This document shows, one piece after another, positions 7,985 to 12,745 of a stretch of 21,512 nt of DNA (positions are counted from its first letter, which is position 1; every line of letters begins with the position of its first letter). Origin of the DNA: JBBRSL01 sp038245435 (lineage in GTDB: Bacteria > Patescibacteriota > Saccharimonadia > Saccharimonadales > CAIOMD01); NCBI GenBank assembly GCA_038245435.1, contig JBBRSL010000019.1, forward strand, positions 1 to 21,512, in the 5' to 3' direction. The translations under genes and the position numbers were made by a program. A model generated the notes under the pieces. That model was not told where the DNA came from and did not search any database. It saw only the letters and a list, made by a program, of their open reading frames with translations.

Positions 7985-9116
7985 GAAACTAAAGATTGTT
8001 TTTGATGCAAACCCAATAGTTAACCCTAAAAAAACTGGTGTTGGTATGTATACACAGCGCCTAATTAGTGCTCTTGCCGAGAATGCAGCCGACTATGAAT
8101 TTACGGGTTACTATTTTGATTTTTTGGACCGTAAAAAGATCCCTGATTTAGGCAACCCAACAATTAAACGAGCAGCTGTTAATTTGTACCCTGGCGCGGT
8201 TTTTAATCTGCTTAGGAGGTTTCGGATAGAAATACCTGTTGAAATGCTTGCTAAAACCAAGCCAGATATTGCCCTATATTCAAACTTTTTGTCTGTCCCT
8301 TCACTCACGCATGCAAAGTCTTTTGCGGTACTTCATGATCTTTCATATATTGATCACCCAGAATATACATCAGATAAAAATCGTAAAGATTTAGAGCGTT
8401 TTGTGCCTAAAACAATACAAAGATGCGCCGGCATTATTACAGTATCTGAGTTTAGCAAACAAGTTATTGCTAAAGAATATAGTTATCCGCTTGATAAAAT
8501 CCTTGTTACACCAATTCCGCCTGAGCCAATTATTGAGGTTACTCAATCTGAAAAAACGCAAGTATTAAATAAATTTGAAATTAGAGGCGATTATTTGCTG
8601 TTCTTGGGTACACTTGAGCCACGTAAGAACCTCATAACCTTGCTTGAAGCTTATGAGCAAAGTTCTGAGCTCCAGTCGAAGTGCAGTTTGGTGTTAGCCG
8701 GTGGCATGGATTGGAAGTTTGAGGCTATAGCTGAAAAAATTGAGAAGTTAAAACAAGATGGTTTACGAATAATCCAATGTGGCTATGTAAGCGACCAAGA
8801 GCGTGCTGCTTTATACGCTGGAGCAGCTGTTTTCGTATCCCCTGCGCACTACGAAGGTTTTGGTATGCCCATATTAGAAGCTATGCAGTACGGAGTGCCC
8901 GTTGCGATTAGTGATATACCCGTGTTTCACGAGGTTGCAGGCGATGCTGCAGTGTATTTCGATCAAAATAACTCGCTCGATATATCTAGCAAGCTATTAG
9001 AAGTGCTTACTAATATGACCCTTCGTAAACAACTAAAAGAGAGCTCTATTAAAAAACTAAAAACCTATGATTGGAACGTGATCGCGCGCTCAGTTATCGA
9101 ATTTATTTCAAAGTAG
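7974..9116 (+). CDS. GT4 family glycosyltransferase
   Basis: A 380-residue GT-B glycosyltransferase. It opens with IVFDANPIVNPKKTGVGMYT, the Gly-rich loop of the mannosyltransferase-like GT4 branch. The C-terminal half shows LFLGTLEPRKNLITLLEAYE and YEGFGMPILEAM near residues 292-303 (E-x7-E). It begins 11 nt before the stop of the upstream GT4 gene in another frame, so the two are co-translated. A pair of sequential GT4 enzymes is the usual arrangement for building an oligosaccharide repeat. It resembles the GT4 at 17305 in domain layout, but not closely enough to call a recent copy. Confidence 0.9.
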   Translation: MKDKKLKIVFDANPIVNPKKTGVGMYTQRLISALAENAADYEFTGYYFDFLDRKKIPDLGNPTIKRAAVNLYPGAVFNLLRRFRIEIPVEMLAKTKPDIALYSNFLSVPSLTHAKSFAVLHDLSYIDHPEYTSDKNRKDLERFVPKTIQRCAGIITVSEFSKQVIAKEYSYPLDKILVTPIPPEPIIEVTQSEKTQVLNKFEIRGDYLLFLGTLEPRKNLITLLEAYEQSSELQSKCSLVLAGGMDWKFEAIAEKIEKLKQDGLRIIQCGYVSDQERAALYAGAAVFVSPAHYEGFGMPILEAMQYGVPVAISDIPVFHEVAGDAAVYFDQNNSLDISSKLLEVLTNMTLRKQLKESSIKKLKTYDWNVIARSVIEFISK

Positions 9117-9154
9117 AGTTAATGTCCATCTCCCTATCTGAAACGGTTATTTCG

Positions 9155-9172
9155 CGAGTACAGTACTACTCG
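9155..9172. repeat. Inverted repeat in the promoter of the GT2 gene
   Basis: CGAGTA and TACTCG form a perfect 6-bp inverted repeat separated by CAGTAC. It ends 2 nt before the -10 box at 9175-9180, so it occupies the promoter spacer where a repressor would block polymerase. It could equally be chance. Confidence 0.35.
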
Positions 9173-9174
9173 GC

Positions 9175-9180
9175 TATAAT
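9175..9180 (+). promoter_or_regulatory. -10 box of the GT2 gene
   Basis: Perfect TATAAT followed by 8 nt and the ATG at 9189, with no Shine-Dalgarno sequence. This is the same leaderless layout seen at several other genes in the window. No clear -35. Confidence 0.6.
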
Positions 9181-9188
9181 CTTCAGTA

Positions 9189-9962
9189 ATGTCTAAATCG
9201 GTTATTCACTTGAGTATTATTCTCCCAAGTCTTGGGGTTGGCAAAAAGGTAGTTGCTAATCTTTTATTGGTTAAGGACTATATGGCGAGCGAAATGGCTG
9301 AAGTGAGATATGAACTTATTGTTGTGGCGGCTGACGATAACAAAGAGACTTACTCGCAGGCGGTTGAATGTGTTGAGGCTTTTGCTACTGGACAATTACG
9401 GGTAATTAACCCTGGCGCCAGAGTCGGCAAAGGACGCGATGTAGCGGCTGGTTTTGCGGTCGCTTGGGGTGAAATCCAGTTATTCACTGATGGCGACTTG
9501 GCTATACCGCTTAAAAATATTAAAAAAGCGTATGACTTTTTAACTATTGATGATGCCGCAAAGACTTGTGACGCAGTTTTTGGTATACGTGTCGCAAAGC
9601 ATAGCAGCCTTGCCCGTAAGTTAGTGTCGGCACTGGGTAATTTAGTTACGCGAATCTTATTTTTAACACGCTTAACTGATTTACAGTGCGGTTTTAAGTC
9701 ATTCAGAAAAGACACGGCTAAGTTTGCATTTAAAGATTTAAAAACCAAAGGTTGGGCTTTTGATGTAGAAATTTTTGCCAAGCTACAAAATGCCGATATT
9801 AAGGTACATCCACTTAAAATTACACAGTGGCGCAACGATAACGACCATTTAAGTGGCGAGAACATCCTATTTGCATCCGCTAAATCGTTGGTTGAAATGA
9901 TTTATATACGCTTTGCGAACTTTTCACTTAAAGCGCTTTTGCGCAAATGGAGACTCGGTTAG
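9189..9962 (+). CDS. GT2 family glycosyltransferase, dolichyl/polyprenyl-phosphate sugar transferase-like
   Basis: A 257-residue GT-A enzyme. It opens with IHLSIILPSLGVGKK, has a Gly-rich GARVGKGRDVAAGF segment, an acidic FTDGDLAIP motif near residue 100 for metal and nucleotide binding, and DLQCGFKSFR plus GWAFDVEIFAK further on. These blocks are typical of the dolichyl-phosphate glucosyltransferase/mannosyltransferase subgroup that loads a sugar onto a polyprenyl phosphate. A single possible membrane-associated helix lies near the C-terminus; there is no long multi-helix domain. It is transcribed alone from a -10 box 8 nt upstream. Its stop overlaps the convergent 62-residue gene by 4 nt. 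Confidence 0.88.
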   Translation: MSKSVIHLSIILPSLGVGKKVVANLLLVKDYMASEMAEVRYELIVVAADDNKETYSQAVECVEAFATGQLRVINPGARVGKGRDVAAGFAVAWGEIQLFTDGDLAIPLKNIKKAYDFLTIDDAAKTCDAVFGIRVAKHSSLARKLVSALGNLVTRILFLTRLTDLQCGFKSFRKDTAKFAFKDLKTKGWAFDVEIFAKLQNADIKVHPLKITQWRNDNDHLSGENILFASAKSLVEMIYIRFANFSLKALLRKWRLG

Positions 9963-10147
9963 GCTGATTGGCGATCAAAGCGCATTGCATGCAGATCGTC
10001 TTCGTCTATGCCATAGAACGCAGCAAGTGCGAGCCTGTGATGATTGAGGGCTTCGAAGTAAGACTCTGTCGCCTGCCGGGTTGATTCAAAACCATTTAAT
10101 GCAACGTATTCTGCGAGCGATTCAAGTTGAGGTGCTTTGTTAGACAT
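9959..10147 (-). CDS. Small hypothetical protein (62 aa)
   Basis: Not recognised. It is a soluble, acidic-to-neutral helical protein with repeated aromatic and alanine residues (SLAEYVALNGFESTRQATES, then LNHHRLALAAFYGIDEDDL). The case for a real gene is the strong Shine-Dalgarno AAAGGAGA 6-7 nt before the ATG at 10147, unusual in this window, and a plausible TATAAA about 20 nt further upstream. It is divergent from the prepilin-like gene and converges tail to tail, with a 4-nt overlap, on the GT2 gene. A small regulator is possible, but no DNA-binding motif can be shown. Confidence 0.6.
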   Translation of the reverse strand: MSNKAPQLESLAEYVALNGFESTRQATESYFEALNHHRLALAAFYGIDEDDLHAMRFDRQSA

Positions 10148-10171
10148 ACATATCTCCTTTGTTCTATTTAT

Positions 10172-10194
10172 AGTATATTTAGGACAATTAACAA
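10172..10194 (+). repeat. Direct repeat, copy 1: upstream region of the prepilin-like gene
   Basis: AGTATATTTAGGA and the following CAATTAACAA recur at 12136-12158 with one mismatch in 23 nt. The copy marks the 5' flank shared by the intact gene at 10204 and its dead paralogue. It includes TATATT, a likely -10 box for the 10204 gene. Confidence 0.75.
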
Positions 10195-10203
10195 GGTGAA
10201 AAA

Positions 10204-11007
10204 ATGAAAAAGACTAGCCAGTCTGGTTTTAGCCCTGTAGTAATAATATTAGTTTGTATTTTAGTGGCTATTGTTTGCCTAGCCGGATATTACGTATACA
10301 GCAGCAGCAAAAATAGGAATAAAGCCGAATCAAGCACAAAGCTTGCACCTGCAAGCGTTGCTGCTACACCTGCTGCGCCATCACTTAAGGGTGCAAATTA
10401 TACCTACGATGGTAACTCTGGCATGCTTGTTATCGATAGGTCGCTTACCACTATTGCTGCAAGCTTACGTAGCAAAATTGGTTGCGATGAAGATTCAAAA
10501 ACAGCCTACATTTGTACCGCGAATATAGGTAGCGATGTAACATTTACTTTTAGTACAAGTGCGGCCGCATCAGAAGGCTTTGGTGGTGCTTGCTACGACC
10601 CAGCATCTGGGTCAAATGATAACGAACTAGGCACTTGCCCCAAAAGTGTTTCTGTAAGCTCATCTAAAATTAATGCTGTTGGTGATACAAAAACAGAAAA
10701 GGCGCCAATATACATTCAGGAATGTATCTGGTTTAACTCTTCCGATAAAACCTACAATCTTGATACAGGCTTGACGGCGGGAAGCTTAGCCAAAAGTGCT
10801 AAAGAATATTTGGGCAAATATAGCCTGTTGCCTTGCTTAAATCGTGCCTACCATAGCCCCGACATTGGTATGACAAATGAAAAAGGTGGCGTGTATATCT
10901 TTTCAATTAAAAAGAAATCTACGAGCTTAGAAGATTTACAAAGCTACACCAAAACTAGTGAATACCAGGCAGCTAAAGCATCGCTTGAAACTACAAAGTT
11001 TAACTAA
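10204..11007 (+). CDS. Prepilin-like single-pass membrane protein of unknown function
   Basis: A 267-residue protein with a short basic N-terminus (MKKTSQSG), then FSPVVIILVCILVAIVCLAG as one long hydrophobic helix, and a large extracytoplasmic domain with a Ser/Ala-rich linker (residues 37-60). The GFSPVV start resembles a type IV prepilin cleavage site (G|F), but the Glu normally at position +5 is absent, so it may be anchored rather than assembled. The outer domain has several Cys residues (SKIGCDEDSK, YICTAN, GACYDP, GTCPK, QECIW, LPCLN) that could form disulfides. A Shine-Dalgarno AAGGTG lies 5 nt before the ATG. A decayed copy lies at about 12136-12290. Function unknown. Confidence 0.75.
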   Translation: MKKTSQSGFSPVVIILVCILVAIVCLAGYYVYSSSKNRNKAESSTKLAPASVAATPAAPSLKGANYTYDGNSGMLVIDRSLTTIAASLRSKIGCDEDSKTAYICTANIGSDVTFTFSTSAAASEGFGGACYDPASGSNDNELGTCPKSVSVSSSKINAVGDTKTEKAPIYIQECIWFNSSDKTYNLDTGLTAGSLAKSAKEYLGKYSLLPCLNRAYHSPDIGMTNEKGGVYIFSIKKKSTSLEDLQSYTKTSEYQAAKASLETTKFN

Positions 11008-11032
11008 GCTGGCTCGTTAGCGCGACTACAGA

Positions 11033-11038
11033 TACAAT
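11033..11038 (+). promoter_or_regulatory. Relict -10 box of the dead GT4 copy
   Basis: TACAAT lies 7 nt before the ATG at 11046. The intact homologue at 17305 has TACACT at 17289-17294, 10 nt before its ATG, and both are preceded by TAGCG, so the promoter was duplicated with the gene. Confidence 0.45.
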
Positions 11039-11045
11039 AGAAGCG

Positions 11046-11300
11046 ATGGCTCAGATTGTAATTGATGCGCGAGAATTGCGAACAAGTACCAATAGGTAAG
11101 TTGAGTGCTTACTAGGCTATTTGCAAAAAACTGATACCTAGCACAACTATATTGTGCTTTTAAAGCCTGCTGATTTGGCTGGTTGGCAGCCCACTAACCC
11201 AAACTTTGAAAAACTAGCATCGCCATATAAAGAATTTACTTTTGCAGAGTAGCTTGGCTTTAAAAAAATCCTTAAACTCTCGGATTCTTCTACTGGTTAA
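11046..11300 (+). pseudogene. Decayed 5' part of a GT4 glycosyltransferase, paralogue of the gene at 17305
   Basis: Reading from the ATG gives MAQIVIDARELRTSTNR, stop, VECLLGYLQKTDT, stop, HNYIVLLKPADLAGWQPTNP, NFEKLASPYKEFTFAE, stop, LGFKKIL. This aligns codon for codon with the first 85 or so residues of the intact GT4 at 17305. In-frame stops sit at 11097 (TAA), 11139 (TAG) and 11250 (TAG), where the intact copy has Tyr, Lys and Gln. Weak similarity continues in another frame to about 11430 (CLSPNIPSN against CRFKNPSKN), indicating a frameshift before the copy fades out. It lacks the whole C-terminal nucleotide-binding domain and cannot be functional. Confidence 0.88.
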
Positions 11301-11460
11301 CTTTGGGGTCTGGGGCATCAGCCGAAGCCTTGATAAGATCGGTGAAAGCAACAACTTGAAAACAAAAAATTGTTTAAGCCCCAACATCCCAAGTAATTAC
11401 GTTGGGGTGAGTTCTTTTTGTAGTTGTAGTTCTTTTACCAGAGCTTAAACCAAGGTTCAG
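11301..11460. other. Non-coding stretch, probably the fading tail of the GT4 pseudogene
   Basis: No intact gene. A 68-codon frame covering part of it shows residual likeness to the GT4 at 17305 (CLSPNIPSN region). CCCCAAC and GTTGGGG at 11379-11407 form a short hairpin followed by a T-rich stretch, which is a weak terminator candidate. Confidence 0.4.
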
Positions 11461-11610
11461 ATGCGCCGCCAGTGGTTTGCGCCTTCGCTGTACAGCGAAT
11501 TAGTAGCAAAGTGGTAGATGCACCTAAGCAATAAGTTCTTTGAGTAGAACGTTGACTCTTTGGTGCTTAGTCGGTACAAAGTACAAGATGAACTAGTTAA
11601 TGCTAATTAA
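11461..11610 (+). pseudogene. Unidentified relict reading frame with two internal TAG stops
   Basis: From the ATG at 11461 the frame reads MRRQWFAPSLYSELVAKW, stop, MHLSNKFFE, stop, NVDSLVLSRYKVQDELVNAN, stop. The amino acid usage looks protein-like on both sides of the two TAG codons (11515 and 11545), suggesting the end of a decayed gene. I do not recognise the family. It may simply be chance. Confidence 0.3.
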
Positions 11611-11851
11611 AGTCTTTGTAGGTTTTTTCGCTTCGGCGCGAAATCTGTAAAATGTTGATGCTACGCGAATCTTTGCTAAAAATTACTCTGATAGATCCTT
11701 TACGAACGCGATAAATATCGGCACTGCCTTTTAGCCGCTTAATATCGAGTGAATCGAGTTGATTTGCAATAATTTTTAGTAGTAGTTCTTCTACTATTAA
11801 ACGTTCTTTAGGGCTAAGTTTTGCCAACGCTTTTTTGATTTTGTCGGCCAT
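11603..11851 (-). CDS. RelE/ParE-superfamily toxin
   Basis: An 82-residue toxin of a type II toxin-antitoxin pair, expected to be a ribosome-dependent mRNA nuclease or, if ParE-like, a gyrase poison. The C-terminal half shows the family pattern: LDIKRLKGSADIYRVRKGSI followed by RVIFSKDSRSINILQISRRS and EKTYKD, with the basic residues and the final aromatic residue of RelE-type active sites. The N-terminal helix (KIKKALAKLSPKER) is also typical. Its ATG directly follows the antitoxin stop, so the pair is translated together. No disruption is visible. Confidence 0.85.
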   Translation of the reverse strand: MADKIKKALAKLSPKERLIVEELLLKIIANQLDSLDIKRLKGSADIYRVRKGSIRVIFSKDSRSINILQISRRSEKTYKDFN

Positions 11852-12076
11852 TTATTTTAAATCTTGTAAAGCCTTTAATACATCACCAACAGGTACGCCT
11901 TTTTTATTAATTTTTGTAAAATCTACTGTTGTTTGCCACTGCGATTGTTGGCTACGAATTTCTTTTAAAAGTGCATAACGAATAAGGTCGCTACGCGACA
12001 TATAATTTTGCTTTGCAACGGCATCGGCTTGCTTTACGAGTTCTTCGGGTAGGGATATATTGAACACTTTTGACAT
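11852..12076 (-). CDS. Ribbon-helix-helix antitoxin
   Basis: A 74-residue CopG/ParD-type antitoxin. FNISLPEELVKQADAVAKQN forms the DNA-binding strand and first helix, followed by MSRSDLIRYALLKEI as the second helix. The C-terminal part (residues 45-74) would neutralise the RelE-like toxin encoded immediately downstream. Expression starts from a near-consensus promoter whose -10 lies 6 nt before the ATG. A palindrome spanning the start codon and the -10 box is the probable autoregulatory operator. No Shine-Dalgarno sequence is present. Confidence 0.87.
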   Translation of the reverse strand: MSKVFNISLPEELVKQADAVAKQNYMSRSDLIRYALLKEIRSQQSQWQTTVDFTKINKKGVPVGDVLKALQDLK

Positions 12077-12090
12077 ACAAATATTGTATG
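12074..12090. promoter_or_regulatory. Probable operator of the toxin-antitoxin operon
   Basis: CATACAA-ATA-TTGTATG is a perfect 7-bp inverted repeat. It covers the antitoxin start codon (12074-12076) and the -10 box. Binding of the RHH dimer here would block both promoter and start site. A further GTACATAC copy of the half-site follows in the spacer at 12097-12104. Confidence 0.6.
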
Positions 12091-12111
12091 CTTTTTGTAC
12101 ATACCTGTCAA
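12083..12111 (-). promoter_or_regulatory. Promoter of the toxin-antitoxin operon
   Basis: TTGACA (12106-12111) and TACAAT (12083-12088) on the minus strand are 17 nt apart. Six nt follow before the antitoxin ATG, so transcription should begin at the start codon. Confidence 0.8.
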
Positions 12112-12135
12112 TGCTAACGCTTTTGGTTATTTTGG

Positions 12136-12290
12136 AGTATATTTAGGATAATTAACAAAGCAAAAAAAGAAAAAATCTCAACAAGCTGGCTTTACTCCTG
12201 TGGTAATTTTAGTAGCCATTGTTAGCTTTGCCGGATATTACGGTTACAACACGCAGCAAAATAAAAAAGACGACGCAAAGCTGACGGCAG
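12136..12290 (+). pseudogene. Decayed copy of the prepilin-like gene
   Basis: The stretch begins with the 23-nt upstream repeat (12136-12158), then aligns with the start of the 10204 gene, but the start codon reads AAG instead of ATG. The translation gives QQAGFTPVVI, then LVAIVSFAGYYGYNTQQNKK, against QSGFSPVVI and LAGYYVYSSSKNRN in the intact copy. The membrane segment is slightly shortened, and the large outer domain has disappeared within about 30 codons. It retains no usable start and is not functional. Confidence 0.85.
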
Positions 12291-12457
12291 TAATCAAGTC
12301 GAAATTGATACCATTCAAACAACTGAGGTTCAACCATTAATGGATGCTTTGTCGCTGCTCTTAAAAAAGTCCAGGCTGAATAGAGTAAGAGCTTGGTGGT
12401 GAAATATGAATATCGTTTTTTAGTATTTTGACAGATTGAATAATGTCCTATTCTGCT
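12291..12457 (+). other. Non-coding stretch with a short relict frame
   Basis: A segment near 12298-12383 reads QVEIDTIQTTEVQPLMDALS and, after a 1-nt frame change, AALKKVQAE and a stop. The periodic hydrophobic residues suggest the end of a helical protein that has decayed. A TTGACA at 12428-12433 has no -10 at a usable distance. No intact gene is seen. Confidence 0.35.
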
Positions 12458-12478
12458 TATGTATTAAATACATATACT
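12458..12478 (+). promoter_or_regulatory. Palindrome and possible -10 box before the type IV secretion genes
   Basis: TATGTATT-A-AATACATA (12458-12474) is a perfect 8-bp inverted repeat overlapping TATACT (12473-12478), a possible -10 box about 48 nt before the pilin-like start codon. No good -35 is present. Confidence 0.35.
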
Positions 12479-12532
12479 TGCTTTTATTTCAATGTTTGTG
12501 TTAGAAATATGCTCATAAGGAGTTTTCGGCTT

Positions 12533-12745
12533 ATGCAGGTACGCACACAACGAAAGGTTCTAGTGGGAATACTACTGTTAGGGCTTCCCTTTGCGCTGAG
12601 CGGACTGGTGTTCGCGGAAGCAGCAGGTGTCGGGCAAGTCGAAAGCTTCATACGAAATATTATCCAAGTGCTTGCAGGATTAGCCGGTCTCGTTGCGACC
12701 GGCTTTTTTGTTAATGGAAGCATCTATGAACTTTGCAGGGCTTAA
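12533..12745 (+). CDS. Short VirB2/TrbC-like pilin, probably C-terminally truncated
   Basis: From the ATG at 12533, with AAGGAG 10 nt upstream, the product is 70 residues. It has a basic N-terminus, a signal-like hydrophobic segment (VLVGILLLGLPFALSGLVFA), then VESFIRNIIQVLAGLAGLVA and TGFFVNGS. The VESFI-NII-VLAGLAG pattern followed by FFV-G is typical of VirB2-type pilins of Saccharibacteria and other CPR, which continue with a second membrane helix. Here the frame ends after 12 more residues and overlaps the start of the ATPase gene by 20 nt, so the second helix is missing. A longer frame with an upstream start exists but lacks a ribosome binding site. Confidence 0.65.
   Translation: MQVRTQRKVLVGILLLGLPFALSGLVFAEAAGVGQVESFIRNIIQVLAGLAGLVATGFFVNGSIYELCRA

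Noticed and set aside
11296..11407. Imperfect inverted repeats (GGGGTCTGGGGC with GCCCCAACATCCC, and CCCCAAC with GTTGGGG) suggesting a structured RNA
   Set aside because: The stretch overlaps the fading tail of the GT4 pseudogene, the arms match only partly, and no known riboswitch or ncRNA core is recognisable.
11046..11610. In-frame TAG/TAA codons as a possible recoded genetic code
   Set aside because: The interrupted frames are a copy of an intact gene that has normal sense codons at those sites. TAA and TAG both occur, length is lost, and all other genes use TAA, TAG and TGA as stops. Decay explains it better.
12428..12433. TTGACA as a -35 for the type IV secretion genes
   Set aside because: No -10-like hexamer lies 15-19 nt downstream.
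12443..12532. Longer pilin-like frame starting at 12443
   Set aside because: The added 30 residues are Cys/Tyr-rich and unlike a signal peptide. The ATG at 12533 has an AAGGAG upstream and gives a normal signal sequence.
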